From Candidatus Nanopelagicales bacterium (GTDB lineage: Bacteria; Actinomycetota; Actinomycetes; S36-B12), in contig JANRCR010000056.1 in NCBI GenBank assembly GCA_030726915.1, forward strand, positions 9,536-52,053: a stretch of 42,518 bases of DNA. Reading direction: 5' to 3'. Below are positions 24,872 through 32,786 of the stretch, piece by piece; position 1 is the stretch's first letter, and each line of letters begins with the position of its first letter. The notes beneath the pieces are model-generated. The model searched no databases, was not told the DNA's origin, and was given only the letters and a program-made list of their open reading frames with translations. The translations under genes were made by a program, and so were the position numbers.

Positions 24872-25324
24872 TCATGCCGGGCGATCCTCGGCATCCAGCT
24901 CGGCCAGGAGATCCACCCTGCGTCCATGTCGGCCACCGTCGAAGCCCGTCTCCAAGAAGGCGCTCAGGCTGCGCTCCGCCTCGGTCACGGTGGTGACACG
25001 CCCACCAAAACATGCGACATTGGCGTCGTTGTGGCGCCGACTCATCTCACCGTCCTCCACGGTGCGTAGGACAGCAGCGCGTACGCCGGGAATCTTGTTG
25101 GCCGCCATGCAGATGCCCAGTCCGCTGCCGCAGACAGCGACACCACGGTCGGCTACCCCCGCGGCAACGGCTCGACCCACCGCGGCACCAAACACGGGAT
25201 AGTCACACGAGGCGTCCGTGTCGGTGCCGACGTCGATGACCTCGTGCCCAGCCGCATGCAGCCAGGCGAGCAGGGCCTCTTTGAGGTCAAAACCCGCATG
25301 ATCGCTCCCGATGACAATTCTCAT
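24872..25324 (-). CDS. rpiB: Ribose-5-phosphate isomerase B
   Basis: Interconverts ribose 5-phosphate and ribulose 5-phosphate in the pentose phosphate pathway. The 150-residue protein matches the RpiB/LacA fold: IVIGSDHAGFDLKEAL, catalytic cysteine in AVCGSGLGICMAANK, RHNDANVACFGGR, and a C-terminal GGRHGRRV that closes the phosphate site of a neighbouring subunit. ATG at 25324 has AGGGAG upstream and lies 14 bases after the xylB stop, so it is the second gene of a xylB-rpiB operon. An allose or other aldose phosphate isomerase is the main alternative. Confidence 0.93.
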   Translation of the reverse strand: MRIVIGSDHAGFDLKEALLAWLHAAGHEVIDVGTDTDASCDYPVFGAAVGRAVAAGVADRGVAVCGSGLGICMAANKIPGVRAAVLRTVEDGEMSRRHNDANVACFGGRVTTVTEAERSLSAFLETGFDGGRHGRRVDLLAELDAEDRPA

Positions 25325-25338
25325 CTATCCGCACTCCC

Positions 25339-26799
25339 TCACTCGGACGACTGACCGCTCTGACTGCTCGGCGCGTCAGCAACCCAACGCTGCTGCCGCT
25401 CGCTCACGATGGCATTGTGAGCCGGCTCCACGATCCCATGTGCGCCGGCCCCGGGTGCCGCGACGGCCAGCGCCGGGAATGACTCACCAACGACGTCCGC
25501 CCCCAGCCTCGCGGCACCGATGACGGTCGCGTCGGCGACGGCCGCCGGTCGTAGTGAGATCCCCAGCGCCGTCGCGAGCAGGGCGACGTACGCCGGGTCA
25601 CGACTGCCACCGCCGAGCACCGTCAGCGGAGAGGCGGGAGCCGCACCGGACTCCACGATGGCGGCGTACGCCGCGGCCACGGTGTAGGCCATGCCCTCGA
25701 GCACCGATCTCAGCATCGCCTCGCGTGTTGTCGACAGGGATAGTCCCAGCCAGGAGGCCCGCAGGTCGGGATCGAGATAGGGGCTGCGTTCACCGGCGAC
25801 GAAGGGGAAGAACAGCGGATCGCCCGGGCGGATCCCCGCGGCCAAGGCGCGCTGCGCTTCGGCCACGTCAGCACCGAGCCACGCCAGGACGCGCTCAAGC
25901 GCCAATCCACCGCTTTGCACGGCACCGAGGCGATAGAAGGCCTCGCCCACGCGACCGACCGTCGCGAAGGTGTGCGTACGCAGGGTGTCATCCGGGTCGG
26001 CGGTTGCGATGACACTGCTCAGTTGCGCCCCGGTGCCGAGCGCCAGCGCGCCACGACCCACCGTGAGACCCAATCCGTGCACTCCGCAGGCAGCATCGGC
26101 CCCACCTGTCGCGACAGGGAGCCCGGCCAAGTGCGGATCCGCGCGCACCATGCCCGCAAGCGCACCGGATGCCTGCACCGGCGCGAGCAGGTCGCTGCGG
26201 ACCCGGCACGCGACCATGGCCTCCTCACTCCAGGCGCCCGCAACCAGGTCATAGAGCAGCGTGCCGCTCGCATCCGATGGGTCGGTGGCCACCGCACCCG
26301 TGAGTTGCAGACGCAGCCAATCCTTGGGCTGCAGGGCCCAGCGGGCGCGCGCCAGCAGATCGGCTTCATGTTCGGCGAGCCACGCGAGAGTGACTCCGGC
26401 AAATCCGGGAAAGGGTGCCGAACCCAAGCGGGCCAGGGTGTTCGCTCCCAGGTCGGCACGGATACGCCGAGCCTGCTCGGCGCTGCGCGTGTCCGCCCAC
26501 AGAATCGCCGGGCGCAGTGCAGCACCCGTGTCATCGGTCAACACCACGCCGTGCATCTGGCCACTCAGCCCCAGTGCGACGGGTGTGTCACCGATGCGGT
26601 CCAGCACCTCCGCGGCAGCATCGGACACCGCCGCCAGCCACGCCTGGGGATCACTTTGCGCCCAGCCCGGATGCGGTGAGTCCACGGGGTAGGGCCGACT
26701 GGCCGACGCAACGACCGTCGCATCTCGGCCGTCGTGTGTGGCCTCGACCGCCGCCACCTTGACCGACTGCGTGCCGAGGTCGATCCCCAGAACTGTCAT
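25339..26799 (-). CDS. xylB: Xylulokinase (FGGY family)
   Basis: ATP-dependent sugar kinase, 486 residues, most like xylulokinase, which feeds D-xylulose into the pentose phosphate pathway. Motifs: LGIDLGTQSVKVAAVEA at the N-terminus, SGQMHGVVLTDD (the QMHG of xylulokinases), ILWADTRS with the catalytic aspartate, and the C-terminal VLGGGSRDPAYVALLATALG ATP-site strand. ATG at 26799 opens an operon with rpiB. No xylose isomerase (xylA) or transporter is in the window, so the in vivo substrate could be xylulose, ribulose or a related ketose. The frame is open upstream of the ATG but that part is antisense of rbsK. Confidence 0.9.
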   Translation of the reverse strand: MTVLGIDLGTQSVKVAAVEATHDGRDATVVASASRPYPVDSPHPGWAQSDPQAWLAAVSDAAAEVLDRIGDTPVALGLSGQMHGVVLTDDTGAALRPAILWADTRSAEQARRIRADLGANTLARLGSAPFPGFAGVTLAWLAEHEADLLARARWALQPKDWLRLQLTGAVATDPSDASGTLLYDLVAGAWSEEAMVACRVRSDLLAPVQASGALAGMVRADPHLAGLPVATGGADAACGVHGLGLTVGRGALALGTGAQLSSVIATADPDDTLRTHTFATVGRVGEAFYRLGAVQSGGLALERVLAWLGADVAEAQRALAAGIRPGDPLFFPFVAGERSPYLDPDLRASWLGLSLSTTREAMLRSVLEGMAYTVAAAYAAIVESGAAPASPLTVLGGGSRDPAYVALLATALGISLRPAAVADATVIGAARLGADVVGESFPALAVAAPGAGAHGIVEPAHNAIVSERQQRWVADAPSSQSGQSSE

Positions 26800-26837
26800 A
26801 GCTGACCCATCCGCGACATGGGCCCATCCTGCCGCGC

Positions 26838-26843
26838 TAACCT
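26838..26843 (+). promoter_or_regulatory. -10 box of rbsK (leaderless start)
   Basis: TAACCT, seven bases before the GTG at 26851. A short palindrome ATGGGCCCAT (26818-26827) lies between it and xylB and could be an operator half-site. Confidence 0.45.
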
Positions 26844-26850
26844 CACTCCC

Positions 26851-27786
26851 GTGTCCGAGGTCGTCTGCATTGGCAGTCTCAACGTCGATCTCGTCGTACG
26901 CGTGAGCCGGATGCCGGACACCGGGGAGACCGTCACCGGCACGGCCCTGGAGCGCCACCTCGGAGGCAAGGGGCTCAACCAGGCGATCGCAGCGGCCCGC
27001 GCGGGCGCATCCGTGGCCCTCGTGGGCGCTGCCGGCACCGACGAGGGTGGTGGATGGATGCGCGACCAACTCGCCGCGGAGGGCATCGACACGTCGGCCG
27101 TGGCCGAGGTCGACGGAGCCAGCGGCACAGCACTCATCGAGGTCGATGCTGCCGGTGCCAATCGCATCGTGGTCATCCCCGGCGCCAACGGGTGGCTCAC
27201 CCCGGACTTCACCGCCGCCCAGGTCGATCGATTCAGCGGGGCGAGCATCGCCCTCGCACCCCTCGAGGTGCCACCCGATGCCGTCGTCGGAGCCTTGCGC
27301 TCCGCACGTGCCGCCGGGATGCGCACGATCGTCAACACCGCACCGGTGCCACCGGACGGACTACCCGAGGGACTGCTCGACCTAACCGACATCGTGATCG
27401 CGAATGAACACGAGGCGGGCCTGCTCACCGGCGGTGCCGTCACCGATCGCGCCTCAGCACTCACCGCCGCGCACGCACTACGTGGGCGGGGTGCGACCAG
27501 CGCGATCGTGACACTCGGTGCCGATGGGGCCATCTGGTCCACACCCGATGGGGACGGCCACACCGCCGCCTATCCCGTCACCCCCATCGACACGGTCGCG
27601 GCCGGCGACGCCTTCTGCGGCGTGCTCGCCGCGGGCCTCGCCTCAGGCATCGGCTGGGAGCTCGCAGTGCGCCGGGCCAATGCCGCCGGTGCCCTGGCCA
27701 CAACAATCGCGGGAGCCTCCCCGTCCCTGCCGAGCACATCAGCCATCGACCAACTCCTGCTCGCCCATCCCGTGGAGGACTCGTGA
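26851..27786 (+). CDS. rbsK: Ribokinase (PfkB family)
   Basis: Phosphorylates D-ribose at O5 using ATP. The 311-residue protein has the PfkB layout: CIGSLNVDLVVRVSRMPDTGET, the sugar-binding GGKGLNQAIAAARAGASVALVG, and the catalytic anion-hole motif DTVAAGDAFCGVLA (catalytic Asp; the usual Gly after DTx is Ala). I chose GTG at 26851 for the -10 box seven bases upstream; ATG at 26818 would add 11 residues. The stop overlaps rbsD as GTGA. Divergent from xylB-rpiB, so the four genes form a compact pentose-use module, without a sugar transporter in view. Confidence 0.92.
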   Translation: MSEVVCIGSLNVDLVVRVSRMPDTGETVTGTALERHLGGKGLNQAIAAARAGASVALVGAAGTDEGGGWMRDQLAAEGIDTSAVAEVDGASGTALIEVDAAGANRIVVIPGANGWLTPDFTAAQVDRFSGASIALAPLEVPPDAVVGALRSARAAGMRTIVNTAPVPPDGLPEGLLDLTDIVIANEHEAGLLTGGAVTDRASALTAAHALRGRGATSAIVTLGADGAIWSTPDGDGHTAAYPVTPIDTVAAGDAFCGVLAAGLASGIGWELAVRRANAAGALATTIAGASPSLPSTSAIDQLLLAHPVEDS

Positions 27787-28160
27787 TCTGGCATCCCCAA
27801 CTCGCATCGCTGCTTGCTCGCTTCCGGCACGCCAATGCCATCGCGGTGCTCGACGCACCCTTCCCGTCGTACCCGAACGTCGAGACCGTCGACCTGATCG
27901 TGCGCCGCGGGCTGCCGACGATCCCCGACCTCGTGGACCTCATCCTCGCCGAGCACGAGGTGACCAGTGCGGTCATGGCGGAGGAGTTCCGCGTCCACGT
28001 CGATGCCGCCACCCAGACCGACTACCTGTCTCACCTGGGAGACCTGCCCGTCGAGTGGATCGCCCACCCGCGTTTCAAGGAGGAGGTCGGTCACTGCCTC
28101 GGCATCGTGCACACCGGCGACCCGGTGCCCTACAGCAACGTCATCCTGCGCTGGGGCTGA
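27783..28160 (+). CDS. rbsD: RbsD/FucU family sugar mutarotase
   Basis: Converts the pyranose and furanose forms of ribose (or a related sugar) so ribokinase can use it. The 125-residue protein has the family histidine near residue 17 (RFRHANAIAVLDAPFPSYP in place of the usual GHGD), the DLIVRRGLPTIPDLVDLIL helix, and the C-terminal GIVHTGDPVPYSNVILRWG with the conserved H-T-G and P-Y-S/A-N. GTG at 27783 overlaps the rbsK stop, so translation is coupled. The altered GHGD motif is compatible with FucU-like specificity. Confidence 0.88.
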   Translation: MIWHPQLASLLARFRHANAIAVLDAPFPSYPNVETVDLIVRRGLPTIPDLVDLILAEHEVTSAVMAEEFRVHVDAATQTDYLSHLGDLPVEWIAHPRFKEEVGHCLGIVHTGDPVPYSNVILRWG

Positions 28161-28164
28161 TCGC

Positions 28165-29325
28165 ATGAGGCGGACACTCGTCCCGCGCATGGAGCCCTAC
28201 GTCAGCTCCATCTTTGGAGAAATGTCGACCCTCGCCGCCCAGACCGGCGCCGTCAATCTCGGACAGGGATTCCCCGACACCGACGGACCCCACGAGATCA
28301 AGGAGATCGCGCGCGCCGCCATCGCGGATGGTCGCGGCAATCAGTATCCGCCCGTACACGGCCTGCCCGATCTGCGCGAGGCGATCGCCGACCATCAGCA
28401 GCGTTTCTACGGCCTCACCCTCGACCCGGGCACCGACGTCGTCGTCACCACCGGAGCATCGGAGGCCATCCAGTCGTCCCTGCTCGCCCTCTGCGACCAG
28501 CACGACGAGGTCCTGGTTTTCGAGCCCTGGTTCGACATCTACGCCGTTGGGATTGACCTGTCCCGCGCCCGTCGAGTCTCGGTGCCACTGCGACCCCCCG
28601 CATTCCGACCGGATATCGATGCCCTGCGCGACGCCATCACCGATCGCACCCGACTCCTCCTGCTCAACTCACCCCACAATCCGACCGGGGTCGTCTTCAC
28701 CCGCGAGGAGTTGCAGGCGATCGCCGACCTCGCGATTGAGCATGACCTCATCGTGCTCGCGGATGAGGCCTATGAGCACCTGTGGTACGACGGGCATCCG
28801 CACATCCCGATCGCCACGCTGCCCGGCATGGCCGAACGCACCGTCACGGTGGGCAGTGCCGGCAAGTCGTTTTCTTTCACCGGGTGGAAGGTCGGCTGGG
28901 CGAGTGGACCGACAGACCTCATCCGGGCCGTGCGCGCCGTACGCCAGCATCTGTCCTTTGTGAGCGGCGGCCCCTTCCAGTACGCCATCGCCCACGGACT
29001 GCGGATGCCCGACAGCTACTTCGAGTCCTTTCGACATGGACTGGCCGCCCAGCGCGACATCCTCACGACCGGGCTTCGCGACCTTGGGTTCACCGCGGTG
29101 GAATCGGAGGGCACCTACTTCCTCACGACGGACCTGGGGCCCTTCACCGACTATCCCGACGCCCTCGCGCTCGCCCGCGATCTACCCCATCGAGCCGGGG
29201 TCGTCGCCATCCCCCTGCAGTCCTTCTGTGACCACGCCGGGGTGGGTGACGCGGCACTGCGCTGGGCCTACTGCAAGCGCCCCGAGGTGCTCCGGGAGGC
29301 CCTGGACCGACTCGGGCGCGCGTAG
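28165..29325 (+). CDS. Class I/II aminotransferase
   Basis: A 386-residue fold-type-I PLP enzyme of the aspartate aminotransferase superfamily, group with kynurenine/glutamine transaminases and DapC-like proteins. Visible residues: NLGQGFPDTDGP, NSPHNPTG (N172), DEAYEHLWYDG (D200, Y203), and the Schiff-base lysine K234 in VGSAGKSFSFTGWKVGW. ALRWAYCKRPEVL near the C-terminus has the carboxylate-binding arginine. ATG at 28165 is four bases after the rbsD stop, so it probably shares the transcript. The substrate is not set by sequence alone; broad-range amino-acid transamination is likely. Confidence 0.9.
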   Translation: MRRTLVPRMEPYVSSIFGEMSTLAAQTGAVNLGQGFPDTDGPHEIKEIARAAIADGRGNQYPPVHGLPDLREAIADHQQRFYGLTLDPGTDVVVTTGASEAIQSSLLALCDQHDEVLVFEPWFDIYAVGIDLSRARRVSVPLRPPAFRPDIDALRDAITDRTRLLLLNSPHNPTGVVFTREELQAIADLAIEHDLIVLADEAYEHLWYDGHPHIPIATLPGMAERTVTVGSAGKSFSFTGWKVGWASGPTDLIRAVRAVRQHLSFVSGGPFQYAIAHGLRMPDSYFESFRHGLAAQRDILTTGLRDLGFTAVESEGTYFLTTDLGPFTDYPDALALARDLPHRAGVVAIPLQSFCDHAGVGDAALRWAYCKRPEVLREALDRLGRA

Positions 29326-29353
29326 GCGGGACGGCGTAGGGCACGATGGTCTG

Positions 29354-29824
29354 ATGCCGCAGATCGAATACGTGACCCTCGCCCACCACGCCGAGGCCAT
29401 CAATGGCCTGCTCTACCTCCAGGGGTCGGGCTGGACCGACCTCGAGCAACCGATTGACGGTGAGGGCAACCTCGGGATGCTGCATCTGGGCATCGGCGTC
29501 AGCATCATCATCGGCTGGAACGAAACCAACCGCTCCTTCCCGCTCAACATCAATGTCGAGCACGAGGATGGTGAGCCGCTCTTCACCGTCGAGGGCGCCG
29601 TCGAGGCCGGTCGGCCTGCCGGTGCTACACCCGGTGCGGATATGCGCAGTGTCCTTGCCGTCAGTGGTGAGGTGCAGTTCGGCCGCCCCGGTGGCTACGT
29701 CGTCCGCGCTGATATCGGTGACAGCGACGGTGGCAGCGCGCGCAGCGTGTCCTTCCGCGTGCACTTCCCCGCCCACGCGACGCCCCCGCAGGCGCCGGGT
29801 GGTCCCGCCGACTTCACCCTCTGA
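29354..29824 (+). CDS. DUF6941-like protein
   Basis: A 156-residue soluble protein. The layout IEYVTLAHHAEAINGLLYLQGSGW followed by LGIGVSIIIGWNETNRSFPLNINVEHEDGEPLF resembles the DUF6941 group of small beta-rich actinobacterial proteins, recalled from memory and not tested. The C-terminus runs out into a Pro/Gly-rich stretch (PAHATPPQAPGGPADFTL). No known function. ATG at 29354 lies 28 bases after the aminotransferase stop. The palindromic repeat at 29835 begins 10 bases after its stop. Confidence 0.7.
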   Translation: MPQIEYVTLAHHAEAINGLLYLQGSGWTDLEQPIDGEGNLGMLHLGIGVSIIIGWNETNRSFPLNINVEHEDGEPLFTVEGAVEAGRPAGATPGADMRSVLAVSGEVQFGRPGGYVVRADIGDSDGGSARSVSFRVHFPAHATPPQAPGGPADFTL

Positions 29825-29834
29825 TGGGCCCGTC

Positions 29835-29885
29835 CCGAACTTTGGGACACATGCGTCGCTAGCGGCCACTTTTGTCCCGAAGTTC
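29835..29885. repeat. 51-base palindromic repeat, copy A
   Basis: Matches copy B (30922-30972) at 42 of 51 bases, same orientation. Each copy is a hairpin: GAACTTTGGGACA at the left pairs with TGTCCCGAAGTTC at the right (one mismatch), with about 25 bases between the arms. It lies between the convergent ends of the DUF6941-like and AbiEi/DUF559 genes and could act as a two-way terminator. Confidence 0.8.
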
Positions 29886-29936
29886 AGCCGAGTCGGTGAC
29901 GGCACGCGACTCAGCGCGCACGTCAGTCCAGACGCC

Positions 29937-30863
29937 TCACGCCGCGCGTTGCGCGATGGCCGCCCGGATCACCGCGATCACCTCGTCTGGGCGTTCCGTG
30001 ATCTGCTCCCACGTGAAACGCAGGACGAGCCAGCCGCCCACGGTCAGGGCATTCTGACGTTGCCGGTCACGCTCGAATGAGAGTCGATCCGAGTGGAAGG
30101 CGCGACTGTCCACCTCGATAGCAATACGCAGCCCGACGTGCGCGAAGTCGATCTCTGCCATCACCCGGCCAGCGGTGTCGCGCAGTGGGTGATTGGGTAC
30201 CCAAGGGCCCGTCCTGCTTCGACGGAGTAGCCGAGCCATCCGCTGCTCCGCTTCCGACCTCGATCCAGACGTTGCCCGAGCGACGAGTTCGCGCAGCCCA
30301 GACGCATTGCGCCTGCCTCGCCCCAGCCGCACCGCTAGATCTTGCGCCACCGTCTCCGGCCTCACATAGCGCTTCTGGAGTGCCGCATCGAGGAGATCGG
30401 TGGCCTCGCGCGCGGGAAGCACCGTGAGGCAATCGGCTAACGCCTCACGCGCGGACACAAAGCGAAGGTCAGCGACGCCACTGGATTCGGTCTCCGGTCG
30501 GCGCAGGACGGTCACTCCCGCCAGGTGAGCACGCGGCTTGTCAGTGACGACGACGACATGTACCTCGGACGGCAAATGCCACTGCTCTCGGCGCAGAGCG
30601 AGAGCGCCACTGATCCGCGTGCTTGCGCCGAAGGTCCATCGCAGGATCCACGACAGTGCCACATCGCTCAACGATGTCATCCGGGATCGTCTCGGCGCTA
30701 GGACGACGGCCCCGCCGACGCGATGCCACGAGCCTTCGGTGATACGACGTCGGATGGCGCTGCCGCTGAAGCCACACGCGTGGAGATCCGAAGCCGACAC
30801 GACACCACCTTGAGTGGTCGCGAGAGCCTGCAAGCGCTCGAGATCTTGGCCGGGGCGGGGCAT
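29937..30863 (-). CDS. AbiEi-type winged helix fused to DUF559 endonuclease-like domain
   Basis: A 308-residue two-domain protein. The N-terminal part (about residues 8-60: LATTQGGVVSASDLHACGFSGSAIRRRITEGSWHRVG) is an AbiEi-antitoxin-type winged helix. The C-terminal part (about 215-305) is a DUF559, Vsr-like fold with the PD-(D/E)xK pattern AEIDFAHVGLRIAIEVDSRAFHSD, RDRQRQNALTVGGW and VLRFTWEQI. Such fusions are frequent in actinobacteria and are often listed as AbiEi-family antitoxins; no AbiEii toxin gene is adjacent. It may be a solitary DNA-binding nuclease. A 12-base palindrome covers the start codon, and 51-base hairpin repeats bracket the gene. Confidence 0.87.
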   Translation of the reverse strand: MPRPGQDLERLQALATTQGGVVSASDLHACGFSGSAIRRRITEGSWHRVGGAVVLAPRRSRMTSLSDVALSWILRWTFGASTRISGALALRREQWHLPSEVHVVVVTDKPRAHLAGVTVLRRPETESSGVADLRFVSAREALADCLTVLPAREATDLLDAALQKRYVRPETVAQDLAVRLGRGRRNASGLRELVARATSGSRSEAEQRMARLLRRSRTGPWVPNHPLRDTAGRVMAEIDFAHVGLRIAIEVDSRAFHSDRLSFERDRQRQNALTVGGWLVLRFTWEQITERPDEVIAVIRAAIAQRAA

Positions 30864-30868
30864 GCCCC
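30857..30868. promoter_or_regulatory. Palindrome over the AbiEi/DUF559 start codon
   Basis: GGGGCATGCCCC is a perfect 12-base palindrome that contains the ATG at 30863-30861. It could be an autoregulatory site for the winged-helix domain, or hide the start in a hairpin; it could also be chance in G+C-rich DNA. Confidence 0.35.
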
Positions 30869-30921
30869 ACTGTCACTGAACCAGTTGCCTGCCCGCTTCC
30901 GTCATCCACAGGACCAACTCA

Positions 30922-30972
30922 CCGAACTCCGGGACACAAGTGCAGCTGGTGGCCACTTTCGTCCCGAAGTTC
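30922..30972. repeat. 51-base palindromic repeat, copy B
   Basis: Same length and orientation as copy A. Arms GAACTCCGGGAC and GTCCCGAAGTTC pair with one mismatch; an inner pair AAGTG / CACTT is also present. It ends five bases before the stop codon of the heparinase-like gene, between that gene's 3' end and the 5' end of the AbiEi/DUF559 gene. Confidence 0.8.
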
Positions 30973-30977
30973 GAGGT

Positions 30978-31061
30978 CTACCCCGCGGGGGGCGCAGGCG
31001 ACGCTGGGTCGACCGGTTCCACTGGGTCTACCCCGCGGGGGGGTGCAGGCGGCGCTGGGTC
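30978..31061. repeat. Duplicated stop-codon region with G-run
   Basis: CTACCCCGCGG... occurs at 30978 and again at 31028. About 33-34 bases are shared, differing by a G6 run in the first (30987-30992) and G7 in the second (31037-31043). CTA at 30978 is the stop (TAG on the minus strand); the second CTA is out of frame only because of the extra G. Confidence 0.75.
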
Positions 31062-32786
31062 CACTGGGTCCACCGGCTCCACCGGCTCCACCGGGTCCAC
31101 TGGCACTCCGACGGCGTACTCCCCGGTCGTGCGATCCCAGGTCAGGCGCCCCTCAAGCGGGCTGACGACCCAGAGGGTTTCCATGCGGACAATCCTGTCC
31201 ATGCCACCGCATTCCAGGGCGTGCACCGGGGTCGCCGTACGCCATGCAGGGAACGTCTCCACGGCCCGCACCGATGTGCGCATGTAGTGACTCGACCAGC
31301 AGGTCCCATAGAGATACAGGCCCGACGTCGAATGCACCGCGGCAGGCTCCCAGGGGCCCGTGCGCTCCAGGGGGACCCAGCCCTGGGCCAGTTGCCAGCG
31401 CTGGTACCACTGGCGGACGAATCGCGATCGTCCCGTATCCGCGACATGCAGCATGGATTCCGTGTCATCCGTCGCCATCGGGATGGTGAAGAGGCGCTCG
31501 AGTGACGCGCCCTTGCGATAGGACGTCGTCACTCGATAGGTGTCCGCATCGCCCACACGCGCGTAGTCCGCCACGAAGGGTCGGCGCCAGGTGGTGCCGA
31601 CGCCATCGAAGGTCGAGTGCGCGGCTGGTGACTGCGCCCATTCCCAGCGAGGACCCCGCGCACGGTCGTAGACACCGCGGTCGGAGAAGACGGGCACACC
31701 CTGGGCAAACCACGTGACCGCGCCGCGATCCTGCTGGCCGTGGAAGGCAGGGGCCGGTCCAAAACGCAACGCGTAATGCGTGGCCGTGTCATCCCAGGAG
31801 GAGCGATTCGCTGCCCAACCGCGGTCGGGACACCACAGATGCGCGGGGAGCGCCCGCTGCACATCCGGGTCCGTCGAGATGCCCAGGGATGCGGCGGTGG
31901 GACGTCTGGGATTGCCGGTGCCGATCGCCTCGAGGACACCATCGGGGCGGGTGAGTTGCCAGGTCGCCAGTGACGCCTGACGCACAGCCGCACCCATATC
32001 GACCTGGAAGTCCACCTCCGCACCGATCTCCGTGAGTGATCGGCGCCAGAGGTTGACGTTGAGCAGGTGGTAGGTCGTCGACTGTTCGACCGACATGCCG
32101 CACTCCGCAAAAACCGAGGCCGCATCCGCGTCAAATCGGCGCAGAGCTGGCTCGCGCCATTCCGGTCGACCGAAGACACGTGCGGCTTCCAGCAGCGCAA
32201 CGTTGGCGAGTGTGCCGTGGTTATGAATCTTGTTGAGCGGAGCACCCCGATAGCGATACGGATCCAGCGTGGCGGCGACGAGTCGATCCATCACCGGCTC
32301 CAGCCGTACGTCGTGCGTCGCGGCGTAGAGGCAGGAGATCGTGCCCATCCGCAGCCGGATCATGCCGGTGGTCCACCCCAGATCCCTCAGGGCATCCGGA
32401 CCACCCCGGGTCGTCGGATCCGGAGCAGCCGCATCGCGTTCGAGGACGAGACTCACTACATCCACGCGGGACTGCAGCGCAGGGACCAGCCAGGACAGCG
32501 AGTGGAACCGATTGGCGAACGCCGGATCGACCTGATCCCGCAGACGCCACTGCGCATCATCACCGCGAACCATGATCGTGCGGCCGTCGAGGATGAGGAC
32601 ACCCTCGGATGACAGGCGACTGACATCGGTGCCCCACTGTTGGGCACCCGCGAGTTCCTCCGTACACAGCCGCGGGATAGACCCGGGCCGGCTCGCGCTC
32701 GCAGACACCGTCGTGGCGAGACCTCCGATGAGGGCGACCGCACACGCGATCACCATCACCCGTGAGGCACCTCGACGCTGGGTCAC
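30978..32786 (-). CDS. Secreted heparinase II/III-like protein, copy 2, with Pro-rich tail
   Basis: A 602-residue exported protein with a signal peptide (VMVIACAVALIGGLATTVSASA). It is a paralogue of the upstream gene and resembles heparinase II/III or alginate-lyase families: an alpha-barrel domain with IHNHGTLANVALL and VEQSTTYHLLN, then a beta-sandwich domain. The usual H-G-H-x-D-H motif reads HGQQDRG, so two histidines are lost and lyase activity is doubtful. The last 40 or so residues are a repetitive tail of VEPVDP and APPAPP units, perhaps a wall spacer. GTG at 32786 overlaps the previous stop (GTGA). The 3' end is built of DNA repeats with a G7 run. Confidence 0.82.
   Translation of the reverse strand: MTQRRGASRVMVIACAVALIGGLATTVSASASRPGSIPRLCTEELAGAQQWGTDVSRLSSEGVLILDGRTIMVRGDDAQWRLRDQVDPAFANRFHSLSWLVPALQSRVDVVSLVLERDAAAPDPTTRGGPDALRDLGWTTGMIRLRMGTISCLYAATHDVRLEPVMDRLVAATLDPYRYRGAPLNKIHNHGTLANVALLEAARVFGRPEWREPALRRFDADAASVFAECGMSVEQSTTYHLLNVNLWRRSLTEIGAEVDFQVDMGAAVRQASLATWQLTRPDGVLEAIGTGNPRRPTAASLGISTDPDVQRALPAHLWCPDRGWAANRSSWDDTATHYALRFGPAPAFHGQQDRGAVTWFAQGVPVFSDRGVYDRARGPRWEWAQSPAAHSTFDGVGTTWRRPFVADYARVGDADTYRVTTSYRKGASLERLFTIPMATDDTESMLHVADTGRSRFVRQWYQRWQLAQGWVPLERTGPWEPAAVHSTSGLYLYGTCWSSHYMRTSVRAVETFPAWRTATPVHALECGGMDRIVRMETLWVVSPLEGRLTWDRTTGEYAVGVPVDPVEPVEPVDPVDPAPPAPPRGVDPVEPVDPASPAPPAG

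Noticed and set aside
26818-26827. ATGGGCCCAT palindrome between xylB and rbsK
   Set aside because: Only ten bases and G+C-rich; expected by chance at this composition, so not called as an operator.
29937-30863. Complete AbiE toxin-antitoxin system
   Set aside because: Neither neighbour is an AbiEii nucleotidyltransferase; only a single AbiEi/DUF559 fusion is present.
29835-30972. CRISPR array
   Set aside because: Only two repeat copies, about 1.1 kb apart with a gene between them; no spacers and no cas genes.
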